A stretch of DNA of 12,909 nucleotides from Clostridia bacterium (lineage in GTDB: Bacteria; Bacillota_A; Clostridia; Christensenellales; Aristaeellaceae), in the NCBI GenBank assembly GCA_017397695.1, contig JAFQIF010000188.1, positions 1 through 12,909 of the forward strand, in the 5' to 3' direction. The notes under the pieces are model-generated. The model searched no databases. It worked only from the letters and a program-made list of their open reading frames with translations, and was not told the DNA's origin. Positions 5,747-12,909 of this stretch are shown in pieces. Within the stretch, counting starts at the first letter, position 1. Each line of letters opens with the position of its first letter. Made by a program: the position numbers and the translations under genes.

Positions 5747-7228
5747 TTGTCCCGTCGCCTGCTTGCGCTGCTGCTTTCAGCCGCGTTTTTGATAACATGC
5801 TTCGCTTATCCGGCGCTGGCCGCAGAGGCTGATCCGAATACCGAAGAAAATGTCTGGAAGGACCCGGAGCTTTCGCCCAATGCAATCCCTTGGGACGAAA
5901 AGCATCCGGAGCTGCTGGATCCCAGCATGCTCTATGCCCAGAGCGCTATCCTGATTGAGGCCTCCACCGGCGAGGTGCTCTTCGAAAAGAACGCCGACGA
6001 GATCATGTATCCGGCCTCAACCACCAAGATCCTCACCGCTTACATCGCCCTGAACATGGCCGACCTGGAAAACGACAGGGTGACCATCTCGCAAAACGCC
6101 ATCGACCTCGTTCCCCCGACATACGCCAAGATTCCCGTGAGCGCAGGCGAAGAGGTCATGATGAAGGATCTGATTGCCGCCACGCTGGTGCGATCGGGCA
6201 ACGAGGGCGCCAACGCCATCGCAGAATACCTGAGCGGCTCTGTCTACGAATTTGCCGATCTGATGAACCAGACCGCGCAGATGCTCGGCTGCTCGGTAGA
6301 TACCAACTTCGCCAACCCGTCCGGCGCGCACGATGAAAACCATTATACCACCGTGCGTGATATGGCCATCATCGCCAGAGCCGCGATGAAGAACGATCTG
6401 TTTCGCCAGTTCGTCAGCAAAAACACCTACGAAATGCCCGCAACCGACGGCGTAAGCGGCGGCCATCCTCAGCGCACGCTGGTGGGCGGCACGTACATCC
6501 TCGACGTCGAAAACACCCGCTACTTCTATCCGGACGCCATCGGCATCAAGACCGGCTTTACCAACCCCGCCGGCTACTGCTTTGTCGGCGGCGCTAAGCG
6601 CGGCGGTATCGAGCTGATCTCCGTCGTATTCTACACCTCCAAGGCCGGTCGCTGGACGGATACCCGCAAGATGATGGAATACGGCTTCACGCAGGTCGAA
6701 TCCATCAGCCCCGAGGCGCTCTACGCCGAGGAGCCTCGCGTGATCGATATCGCAGGCTTCTCGCTGGAAGACGGCAACCATGGCGAGCTGACGCTGGGCA
6801 TCCGCGCCGTGGATGAGACGAAGGACATGATCATCGTCGGAAACAGAGAGAAGATCGATCTGCTGCGCGAAAACTTCAGCCAGGTCTCCTCTATCCGCTG
6901 GACGCGGGAATTCCGCGCGCCGGTCAGCGTAGGCGACGTGATGGGCGTGCTGACGTTCTATTCCGAAACGGGCGACACCGCCGAATACGAGCTGGTTGCC
7001 ACGCGCTCCATCGCCATGCGCGAAAACGCGCCGCCCACGCTCGAGCAGATCGAGGCCTACACCGCCGCAGACGAGAATCCCTTCCCCCGCTTCAGCTGGG
7101 ATATGCTTGTACCGCCGGTTCTTGTGCTGCTCGTGCTACGCACCATTCATCGCTTCATCCGCAGGCACCGCAAAAAGCGCCCGAAGGCGCCGGTATTCAA
7201 GCCCGTCAAAAAGCGCTACCCGAGATAA
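5747..7228 (+). CDS. D-alanyl-D-alanine carboxypeptidase (low-molecular-weight penicillin-binding protein)
   Basis: A 493-residue peptidase S11 enzyme that trims the terminal D-Ala from peptidoglycan pentapeptides outside the membrane, limiting cross-linking. The signal peptide (residues 1-25, cleavage after PALA) uses a TTG start with a strong ribosome site. The three active-site motifs are intact: S91-T-T-K94 (nucleophilic serine and general base), S150-G-N152 and K268-T-G270. Residues about 310-415 fit the C-terminal beta domain of PBP5-type enzymes. A short hydrophobic segment at about 453-466 (MLVPPVLVLLVLRT) is followed by a very basic tail of about 27 residues, so the enzyme is anchored by a C-terminal helix with a positively charged cytoplasmic end. 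It is related to dacA/dacF products; I cannot tell which, so no symbol. It is divergent from the two-component operon and ends at a strong terminator. Confidence 0.92.
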   Translation: MSRRLLALLLSAAFLITCFAYPALAAEADPNTEENVWKDPELSPNAIPWDEKHPELLDPSMLYAQSAILIEASTGEVLFEKNADEIMYPASTTKILTAYIALNMADLENDRVTISQNAIDLVPPTYAKIPVSAGEEVMMKDLIAATLVRSGNEGANAIAEYLSGSVYEFADLMNQTAQMLGCSVDTNFANPSGAHDENHYTTVRDMAIIARAAMKNDLFRQFVSKNTYEMPATDGVSGGHPQRTLVGGTYILDVENTRYFYPDAIGIKTGFTNPAGYCFVGGAKRGGIELISVVFYTSKAGRWTDTRKMMEYGFTQVESISPEALYAEEPRVIDIAGFSLEDGNHGELTLGIRAVDETKDMIIVGNREKIDLLRENFSQVSSIRWTREFRAPVSVGDVMGVLTFYSETGDTAEYELVATRSIAMRENAPPTLEQIEAYTAADENPFPRFSWDMLVPPVLVLLVLRTIHRFIRRHRKKRPKAPVFKPVKKRYPR

Positions 7229-7239
7229 TCTGCAAACAA

Positions 7240-7269
7240 AAACACAGGATTTGCAAGAATCCTGTGTTT
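7240..7269. terminator. Bidirectional intrinsic terminator
   Basis: A perfect 12-base-pair stem (AAACACAGGATT, 7240-7251, with AATCCTGTGTTT, 7258-7269) and a 6-base loop. The plus strand continues in T-rich sequence (TTTATTTATT). The minus strand continues TTTGTTTG. It ends the carboxypeptidase gene 11 bases after its stop and also serves the convergent XRE gene, whose stop is at 7287. Confidence 0.9.
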
Positions 7270-7286
7270 TTTATTTATTGATTTAT

Positions 7287-7580
7287 TTATTTGTCTTTTT
7301 GATGATGCGCTTTCAGATCGTCTATGAGCAGCATGACATGAGAAACTTCTTTTTCTGTCAAACCAGTTACATCAAGACCTGCATAAACTTCATATCCCAG
7401 CATATAATTCGGTGTGGTATGAAAGTAGTTTACTACATTGATAAACATATCCAAAGCAGGCGTTACATTTTCAATCTCCCAATTCGAAACAGTTTGCTTC
7501 GATACCCCTAAGCGTTTACCCAGTTCCTCTTGACTGAGTCCCTTTGCCAAACGAAGCGCCTTCAAACGTTCACCAAACAT
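7287..7580 (-). CDS. Small XRE/Cro-family transcriptional regulator
   Basis: A 97-residue protein with a helix-turn-helix at about residues 5-58: LKALRLAKGLSQEELGKRLG, then VSKQTVSNWEIENVTP as the recognition helix and following turn. The C-terminal about 35 residues (EVSHVMLLIDDLKAHH) probably form a helix used for dimerisation. It most likely binds DNA as a repressor. The gene is visibly richer in A and T than its neighbours, with AT-type third positions, which suggests recent acquisition. It has no clear Shine-Dalgarno sequence: GGGG lies 7 bases upstream of ATG 7580 and AAAGGA is 16 bases away, too far. It is divergent from a second XRE gene across 155 bases containing palindromes, and converges on the carboxypeptidase gene over a shared terminator. 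Target genes are unknown. Confidence 0.85.
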   Translation of the reverse strand: MFGERLKALRLAKGLSQEELGKRLGVSKQTVSNWEIENVTPALDMFINVVNYFHTTPNYMLGYEVYAGLDVTGLTEKEVSHVMLLIDDLKAHHQKDK

Positions 7581-7611
7581 ACTTAAACCCCAATCATCCT
7601 TTATTAGGGCT

Positions 7612-7617
7612 ATTCTA
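7612..7617 (-). promoter_or_regulatory. Possible -10 element of the AT-rich XRE gene
   Basis: TAGAAT on the minus strand (5 of 6 matches to TATAAT), about 32 bases before ATG 7580. No convincing -35 lies at the expected distance, so the call is weak. Confidence 0.3.
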
Positions 7618-7630
7618 TGCAGGTTTTCAC

Positions 7631-7641
7631 TGTTCTGAACA
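7631..7641. promoter_or_regulatory. Palindrome 1 in the divergent XRE spacer
   Basis: TGTTC-T-GAACA is a perfect 5-1-5 inverted repeat, close to where a -35 for the minus-strand XRE gene would be. It is a plausible operator half of a divergent autoregulatory switch. Confidence 0.4.
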
Positions 7642-7648
7642 AGACTTG

Positions 7649-7665
7649 GTCAAATAATATTTGAC
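7649..7665. promoter_or_regulatory. Palindrome 2 in the divergent XRE spacer, overlapping a -35
   Basis: GTCAAAT-AAT-ATTTGAC is a perfect 7-3-7 inverted repeat. Its right arm overlaps the TTGACA -35 (7661-7666) of the plus-strand XRE gene, so a protein bound here would block RNA polymerase. Length and symmetry fit an XRE-family operator. Confidence 0.5.
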
Positions 7666-7690
7666 AAAATGTCCATTTACACTTTACAAT
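7661..7690 (+). promoter_or_regulatory. SigA promoter of the plus-strand XRE gene
   Basis: TTGACA (7661-7666, perfect) and TACAAT (7685-7690, 5 of 6) with an 18-base spacer, about 45 bases before ATG 7736. A third palindrome, GACA-AAA-TGTC (7663-7673), also overlaps the -35 and spacer. Confidence 0.65.
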
Positions 7691-7723
7691 ATCAAATAGG
7701 ATAAGTATATCCAAATGCATTAC

Positions 7724-7730
7724 AAAGGAG
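7724..7730 (+). promoter_or_regulatory. Ribosome binding site deciding the start of the plus-strand XRE gene
   Basis: AAAGGAG five bases before ATG 7736. It lies inside the longer reading frame that begins at ATG 7715, so the downstream ATG is the true start. Confidence 0.75.
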
Positions 7731-7735
7731 TTCAT

Positions 7736-8101
7736 ATGAAAGCATCATTTACCATCATCGGCCACAACATCAAAAAAGCGCGCAAGGCCGCGCAGCTCAC
7801 GCAGGAGCAGGCCGCCGAGCAGATTGGCATTTCCCCGCTGCACTACGGCAGGCTGGAGCGCGGCGAGTGCGCCGCTTCCATCGAGATGCTCACCCGCATC
7901 GCCGATACGCTGCACACATCCATCTACGTCCTGCTGCAGGACTGCATTCTGGATAAGGAGAACCATCCCGCTCTCTTTGATTCTCCCAATCAGCAGACCC
8001 GCGAATACGGAGAATACGCTCTGCTCCTGCTCGATGAATACCGCGATCAGATCCGCAGGTATTACGAAGAGCTGAAGCTCGAAAAAAACACGCTGCACTA
8101 A
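7736..8101 (+). CDS. XRE/Cro-family transcriptional regulator
   Basis: A 121-residue protein. Residues about 6-65 form a helix-turn-helix: IGHNIKKARKAAQLTQEQAA, then IGISPLHYGRLERGE, then the IEMLTRIADTLHTSIYVLL helix typical of this fold. The remainder (about 70-121) is charged and helical, with YGEYALLLLDEYRDQIRRYY probably mediating dimer contacts. The start is ATG 7736, set by an AAAGGAG five bases upstream; the ATG at 7715 would add seven residues and has no ribosome site. It is divergent from the AT-rich XRE gene but has the GC-rich codon use of the rest of the window, so the two may have different origins. Its stop lies within a hairpin that works as a terminator for the opposing engB transcript. 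Target genes are unknown. Confidence 0.88.
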   Translation: MKASFTIIGHNIKKARKAAQLTQEQAAEQIGISPLHYGRLERGECAASIEMLTRIADTLHTSIYVLLQDCILDKENHPALFDSPNQQTREYGEYALLLLDEYRDQIRRYYEELKLEKNTLH

Positions 8102-8111
8102 AGCAGCGTGT
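8082..8111 (-). terminator. Intrinsic terminator of the lon-engB transcript, inside the XRE gene end
   Basis: On the minus strand, ACACGCTGC pairs with GCAGCGTGT (9 base pairs, 6-base loop, 8088-8111) and is followed directly by six further T residues (8087-8082). It overlaps the last codons and stop of the plus-strand XRE gene, so the opposing transcripts overlap at their 3' ends. Confidence 0.7.
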
Positions 8112-8128
8112 CCGCTTCTCACAGCAAA

Positions 8129-8160
8129 CAAGTCCGCAGAGGATAGCCTCTGCGGACTTG
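8129..8160. terminator. Long perfect hairpin between convergent genes
   Basis: CAAGTCCGCAGAGG (8129-8142) pairs perfectly with 8147-8160 over a 4-base loop, a 14-base-pair stem. It lies 12 bases beyond the engB stop on the minus strand and 27 bases beyond the XRE stop. The U-tracts on either side are poor (TTTG on the minus side), so it may act as a transcript-end stabiliser or partial bidirectional terminator, with the hairpin at 8088-8111 as the main stop for engB. Confidence 0.65.
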
Positions 8161-8172
8161 CTGTATTGCGGA

Positions 8173-8784
8173 TTAAGCTTCGTCTTCCTCGACTTCGACC
8201 TCGGCATAGCAGACTTCCTCGATTTTATTCAGGATGTCGTCCCTGCCGGTGCCGTCCTCGCTGGAGAAAGGAATTACCTGCCAGGGCTGCACGGCCAGCG
8301 CGCGGCAGATCGGCGCGATGTGCTTCATGCGCGCGCCGCGGCTGATCTTGTCCGCCTTGGTAGCGATCACCGTAAACGGGATCCCCGACTGGCGCAGGAA
8401 TAGGTTCATCTCCTTATCCTCGGTCGTCGGCTCGTGACGGATATCCACCAGATGGAACACATGGCACAGATCCTCCGTCGTCGCAAAGTAATTCTGCATC
8501 ATCCTGCCCCAGGATTCCTTCTCCGTCTTGCTCACCTTGGCAAAGCCATAGCCCGGCAGATCGATGAAGTTGATCTCCTGATTGATCTGGAAGACGTTGA
8601 TCAGCCTCGTTTTGCCAGGCGTAGCGCTAGTGCGCGCCAGCTTGCCCCTGTTGGTCAGCTTATTGATCATCGAGGACTTGCCCACGTTGCTCTTTCCGGC
8701 GAAAGCGACCTCGGGCGCACCCTTGGTCGCAAACTCGCCGTACTCCTTCATCGAGGTGATAAAGTCCGCGCGTTTGACTAGCAT
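8173..8784 (-). CDS. engB: Ribosome biogenesis GTPase EngB/YsxC/YihA
   Basis: A 203-residue single-domain GTPase that acts late in assembly of the large ribosomal subunit and is essential in many bacteria. All G motifs are present: G1 GKSNVGKSS (residues 30-38), the switch I region near RTSATPGKT (51-59), G3 DLPGYGFA (75-82), G4 TKAD (142-145) and G5 SSEDG (174-178). Length is normal for the family. The C-terminus ends in a short acidic tail (VEVEEDEA). The start is ATG 8784 with AGGAG six bases upstream. It follows lon by 15 bases with no terminator between, so the two are cotranscribed, as lonA and ysxC are adjacent in B. subtilis. The transcript ends at the hairpins between 8082 and 8160. 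Confidence 0.96.
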   Translation of the reverse strand: MLVKRADFITSMKEYGEFATKGAPEVAFAGKSNVGKSSMINKLTNRGKLARTSATPGKTRLINVFQINQEINFIDLPGYGFAKVSKTEKESWGRMMQNYFATTEDLCHVFHLVDIRHEPTTEDKEMNLFLRQSGIPFTVIATKADKISRGARMKHIAPICRALAVQPWQVIPFSSEDGTGRDDILNKIEEVCYAEVEVEEDEA

Positions 8785-8799
8785 AGTTTTCTCCTATTC

Positions 8800-11214
8800 T
8801 CAGGCCTGAAGTCCGGCGGCAGGCGCTTCGCCCGCGGGAATATGCACGCCGGCGCTCGCCGCTGTCGTATTCTTTTTTGGCGCAGGCTTCTCGCACAACG
8901 CCGTCTCCAGCACGGTATCCACCTTCTCAGCCGGGATGATCGTGATCACGCTGCGCACGTTCTCCGGCACTTCCTCCAGATCCTTGAGGTTTTCCTTCGG
9001 GATGAGCACCGTATCGATACCCGCACGATGCGCAGCCAGCAGCTTTTCCTTCAGGCCGCCGATGGGCAGCACACGTCCGCGCAGCGTGATTTCGCCGGTC
9101 ATGGCCACATTCTGCTTCACAGCGATACCCGTCAGCGCAGACACCAGCGCCGTGGTCATCGTCACGCCCGCGCTCGGGCCATCCTTAGGCACAGCACCCT
9201 CCGGCACATGAATATGGATATCAAGCGTCTTGTAGAAATCCTCTGCGATGCCCAGTTCCGCCGCATGCGCGCGGACGTAGGACTTCGCCGCGCGGGCGCT
9301 CTCCTTCATCACGTCGCCCAGGCTGCCGGTCAACTCCAGCTGGCCTGTACCCGGCATGGTCGTCGTCTCAATCTGCAGGGTATCACCGCCGACCACCGTA
9401 TACGCCAAGCCGTTGACCACGCCGATCTCGGGTTTCTTGCCCGCCTTTTCGTAGTGATAGCGCGGCGCGCCGAGGAACTCCGCAAGCTTGTCCTGGGACA
9501 CGCTCACCGTTTCTACGCCCTCGTCAATCATCTGCACAGCGCTCTTGCGGACAACCTTGCCGATCGTGCGCTGCAGGCGGCGAACGCCGGCCTCGCGGGT
9601 GTAGCCCTGAATCAGGCTGCGCAGCACCTTGTCGGTCATCTTCACGCTCTTGGCTGCAAGGCCATGCTCTGCGATCTGATTCGGCAGCAGATGGCGCTTG
9701 GCGATATTCAGCTTTTCATCCTCCGTGTAGCCGCTGACCTCGATAAGCTCCATGCGATCCAGCAGCGGGCGCGGAATGGTATCCACCGAGTTCGCCGTGG
9801 TGATGAACATCACGCCGGAGAGATCGAACGGACACTCCAGATAGTGATCACGGAAGGCATTGTTCTGCGCGCTGTCGAGCACCTCGAGCATCGCGCTCGC
9901 AGGATCACCGCGCACATCGGAAGCCATCTTGTCGATCTCATCGAGCAGGAACACCGGATTGAGCGTGCCGGCCTGCTTGATCGAGGAGATGATTCGACCC
10001 GGAATTGCGCCGATATACGTGCGCCTGTGGCCGCGGATTTCGGCCTCGTCACGCACACCGCCCAGCGACATCTGCACGAATTTGCGGCCCAGCGCCCTGG
10101 CGATGGACTTGGCGATGGACGTCTTGCCGACGCCAGGCGGGCCGACAAAGCAGAGCACAGGACCCCTCATGTTATTCTTGATCCGGCAGACGGCCAGGTA
10201 TTCGATTACACGCTCCTTGACTTCCTCAAGGCCGTAATGATCCTCCGCCAGCACGCGGCGCGCACGCTTGAGATCGAGATTATCCGGCGTGTTCTTTCCC
10301 CACGGCAGATCGAGCATCCACTCGATATACGTGCGGCTCACGCCGATCTCCGGACTGCCCGGCGCCATGCGTGAAAGACGCTCCAGCTCGCGTCCGGTCT
10401 TTTCCTTCGCCTCGTCGTTCATGGGCGTCTTTTCAAAGCGCTCACGAAGGTCCTCCACATCGGTGGCGTCCTTGTCGCCCAGCTCGGTCTGGATCGCCTT
10501 GATCTGTTCGCGCAGGAAGTAGTCCTTCTGGTTCTGCTCGATCTGCTTGCGCACGCGGGCCTGAACCTTCTTCTCCACGCCGGCGAGCTCCGTCTCGCGC
10601 ACGAGGATTGCACAGATGCTCTCCAGCCTGGTCAAGTCGTCAAACTCCTCGAGCACCTGCTGGCGGTCGTCCAGCTTCTGCAGCACATTGGCAGCGATCA
10701 TATCCGCCAACTGGCCCGGCGCTTCGATCTCCAGCACGGACTGCGCCGTCTCCGGCGAGATGCGTCCGCTCATCTTGCAGTAATCCTCGAAGTAATTGCG
10801 GGCTGTGCGGATCAGCGCGTCCGTTTCGATGGATACCGGAATATCCTGCTGCAGCAGTTCGTCCAGCGCGCCCTCAAAATACGGTTCCTCCTGCGTTACG
10901 GCGCGCAGGATTGCGCGGCTCTTGCCCTCTACCAGCAGGCGGATGTTATCGCCGGGGAGCTTGATCACCTGCTTGATTGCAGCAATCGTACCCACGTGGT
11001 AGATATCGTCAATTGTAGGATCATCCACATCAATGTCCCGCTGTGCGACGAGGAAGATGCGCTGATCCTCCATCATGGCGCGCTCCAGCGCGGCGATGGA
11101 TTTCTTCCTGCCCACGTCAAAGTGCATCACCATATGCGGAAAGACCATTAGCCCGCGCAGCGGCAGCATCGGCAGCGTCACCGGCTGTGTGCGTTTCTTT
11201 TTTGTTCTGGCCAT
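8800..11214 (-). CDS. lon: ATP-dependent Lon protease (LonA type)
   Basis: An 804-residue cytoplasmic AAA+ serine protease that degrades misfolded and regulatory proteins. The N-terminal substrate-binding LON domain covers about 13-200 ([20 protein letters not shown]), followed by a coiled linker (about 205-290). The ATPase module has Walker A GPPGVGKT (358-365) and Walker B FLLDEID (422-428). The protease domain has the Ser681-Lys724 dyad in KDGPSAGVT and GGLKEKLL. The Ala/Pro-rich tail after about residue 772 is not conserved and explains the length being 20-30 residues above B. subtilis and E. coli Lon. The start ATG 11214 has AGGAGG eight bases upstream. It lies between clpX and engB; there is no lonB. 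It has its own promoter (11273-11301) and a leader inverted repeat, so it can be expressed independently of clpX. Confidence 0.97.
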   Translation of the reverse strand: MARTKKKRTQPVTLPMLPLRGLMVFPHMVMHFDVGRKKSIAALERAMMEDQRIFLVAQRDIDVDDPTIDDIYHVGTIAAIKQVIKLPGDNIRLLVEGKSRAILRAVTQEEPYFEGALDELLQQDIPVSIETDALIRTARNYFEDYCKMSGRISPETAQSVLEIEAPGQLADMIAANVLQKLDDRQQVLEEFDDLTRLESICAILVRETELAGVEKKVQARVRKQIEQNQKDYFLREQIKAIQTELGDKDATDVEDLRERFEKTPMNDEAKEKTGRELERLSRMAPGSPEIGVSRTYIEWMLDLPWGKNTPDNLDLKRARRVLAEDHYGLEEVKERVIEYLAVCRIKNNMRGPVLCFVGPPGVGKTSIAKSIARALGRKFVQMSLGGVRDEAEIRGHRRTYIGAIPGRIISSIKQAGTLNPVFLLDEIDKMASDVRGDPASAMLEVLDSAQNNAFRDHYLECPFDLSGVMFITTANSVDTIPRPLLDRMELIEVSGYTEDEKLNIAKRHLLPNQIAEHGLAAKSVKMTDKVLRSLIQGYTREAGVRRLQRTIGKVVRKSAVQMIDEGVETVSVSQDKLAEFLGAPRYHYEKAGKKPEIGVVNGLAYTVVGGDTLQIETTTMPGTGQLELTGSLGDVMKESARAAKSYVRAHAAELGIAEDFYKTLDIHIHVPEGAVPKDGPSAGVTMTTALVSALTGIAVKQNVAMTGEITLRGRVLPIGGLKEKLLAAHRAGIDTVLIPKENLKDLEEVPENVRSVITIIPAEKVDTVLETALCEKPAPKKNTTAASAGVHIPAGEAPAAGLQA

Positions 11215-11232
11215 GGCTTATTCCTCCTTCAG

Positions 11233-11264
11233 ATTGGCCGTGATTCGTAAACTGTCCGGCCAAT
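11233..11264 (-). promoter_or_regulatory. Inverted repeat in the lon leader
   Basis: ATTGGCCG (8 bases) is repeated perfectly in inverted form across a 16-base spacer, starting at about the expected transcription start and ending just before the AGGAGG of lon. It is either an operator for a regulator or a stem-loop in the untranslated leader. It does not match CIRCE (TTAGCACTC-N9-GAGTGCTAA) or the CtsR direct heptad repeat. Confidence 0.5.
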
Positions 11265-11272
11265 GTTCATCT

Positions 11273-11301
11273 ATTATACCTGAATGATGCCCAATTTGCA
11301 A
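11273..11301 (-). promoter_or_regulatory. SigA promoter of lon
   Basis: On the minus strand TTGCAA (11301-11296, 5 of 6) and a perfect TATAAT (11278-11273) with a 17-base spacer. The predicted start is near 11266, giving a leader of about 50 bases. This is the best promoter in the window. Confidence 0.8.
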
Positions 11302-11533
11302 CCGATACAGCCTGACCAAGTCCACCCGGGAAATTTTGCTCTATGCATCATACAGGATACGTTAGGCTGCCGGTCCGTGGACCTCGCATAGTCGCGACTT
11401 GTTGTCGCCCCTTGCGATTCCAGACGTTCCGCCTGCCTGTTTCGCCCACTGGGCGTGGCAAGCTCCAGTCCCAAACCTGCTTGGGGATTTCATCTCCAAA
11501 CCCCTTCTTCGCTTCGCGCATGTCCTATACGAC
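11302..11533. other. Unexplained GC-rich spacer between clpX and lon
   Basis: About 230 bases between the clpX terminator and the lon promoter without a credible gene: open frames on either strand have no ribosome site and no recognisable domain. It contains several short perfect hairpins: GGTCC-GT-GGACC (11372-11383), a palindrome AGTCGCGACT (11390-11399) overlapping GCGAC-TTGTT-GTCGC (11394-11408), CGCCC-ACT-GGGCG (11443-11455), and an imperfect GGGG/CCCC pairing near 11481-11505. The density of pairing is compatible with a structured RNA or a dispersed repeat unit, but no known RNA family was recognised. Confidence 0.35.
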
Positions 11534-11566
11534 AAAAATCGCGGAAAGCATTTCTGCTTTCCGCGA
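11534..11566 (-). terminator. Intrinsic terminator of clpX
   Basis: A perfect 12-base-pair stem (TCGCGGAAAGCA at 11539-11550 with TGCTTTCCGCGA at 11555-11566) and a GAAA tetraloop on the minus strand, followed by TTTTT (11538-11534). It starts 14 bases after the clpX stop. The A/T tracts on both sides would make it work in both directions. Confidence 0.9.
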
Positions 11567-11579
11567 AAAAAACACTCAA

Positions 11580-12893
<1,314 letters not shown>

Positions 12894-12897
12894 TTCG

Positions 12898-12903
12898 CAC
12901 CTC
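12898..12903 (-). promoter_or_regulatory. Ribosome binding site of clpX
   Basis: GAGGTG on the minus strand, 4 bases before ATG 12893 (about 6 bases from the GAGG core), an exact match to part of the anti-Shine-Dalgarno complement. It confirms that clpX is complete at its 5' end. Confidence 0.7.
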
Positions 12904-12909
12904 AGATTC

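Noticed and set aside
5556..5885. Minus-strand frame of 109 codons across the divergent promoter region
   Set aside because: It overlaps the carboxypeptidase start and both promoters, and has no Shine-Dalgarno sequence or domain.
6017..6781. Minus-strand frame of 254 codons inside the carboxypeptidase
   Set aside because: It is opposite a catalytic domain with all three active-site motifs and has no ribosome site.
7648..7666. CtsR box, because GGTCAAA occurs here
   Set aside because: CtsR binds direct heptad repeats; here the second copy is inverted and the neighbours are XRE genes, not clp or class III heat-shock genes.
8842..10374. Plus-strand frame of 510 codons opposite lon
   Set aside because: Composition is that of a reverse-complement shadow (His, Arg, Ala, Leu) with no motif. 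The minus strand is unmistakable Lon.
11215..11579. CIRCE or CtsR site controlling clpX or lon
   Set aside because: Neither the TTAGCACTC-N9-GAGTGCTAA pattern nor tandem GGTCAAA heptads are present.

Overview
The window looks like a chromosomal segment of a fairly GC-rich member of the Firmicutes, probably Clostridia-like. The basis is AGGAGG-type ribosome binding sites, a TTG start, Gram-positive style SigA promoters, GerMN-domain proteins beside an OmpR-type two-component system, and the block clpX - lon - engB, which resembles the Bacillus subtilis order clpX-lonB-lonA-ysxC with lonB missing. No phage, transposase, CRISPR, rRNA or tRNA was seen. Genus cannot be set from this sequence alone.

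Left block (1-5559, all minus strand, read right to left): a promoter near 5530-5559 drives a response regulator, then a membrane histidine kinase with no standard start codon, then two envelope proteins built on GerMN domains (one single-domain, one lipoprotein with apparently three), then holA (DNA polymerase III delta), cut off by the left edge of the window. Gaps are 15 bases or less except about 110 bases between the kinase stop and the preferred start of the first GerMN gene. It reads as one operon in which an envelope-sensing system is cotranscribed with extracytoplasmic GerMN proteins, with holA translationally coupled at the end. The RR-HK-GerMN order recalls actinobacterial mtrA-mtrB-lpqB.

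Centre (5553-8170): a D,D-carboxypeptidase gene (plus strand, TTG start) runs divergently from the two-component operon, so two sets of envelope genes share one 257-base intergenic region. A bidirectional terminator separates it from a small AT-rich XRE-family regulator (minus). That gene is divergent from a second XRE-family regulator (plus), and the space between them holds three perfect palindromes, two of them touching a strong promoter.

Right block (8173-12909, minus): clpX (complete, with its ribosome binding site at the window edge), a strong intrinsic terminator, a 365-base intergenic region with a well-formed SigA promoter and a leader inverted repeat, then lon and engB as a tight pair. 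This is a protein quality-control and ribosome-assembly module. Within the 365-base gap, about 230 GC-rich bases remain unexplained.

Most of the window is conventional core genome. The points most worth a second look are the two-component/GerMN operon with its triple-GerMN lipoprotein, the CTG-like start of the kinase, the divergent regulator pair with its operators, and the unexplained clpX-lon spacer.
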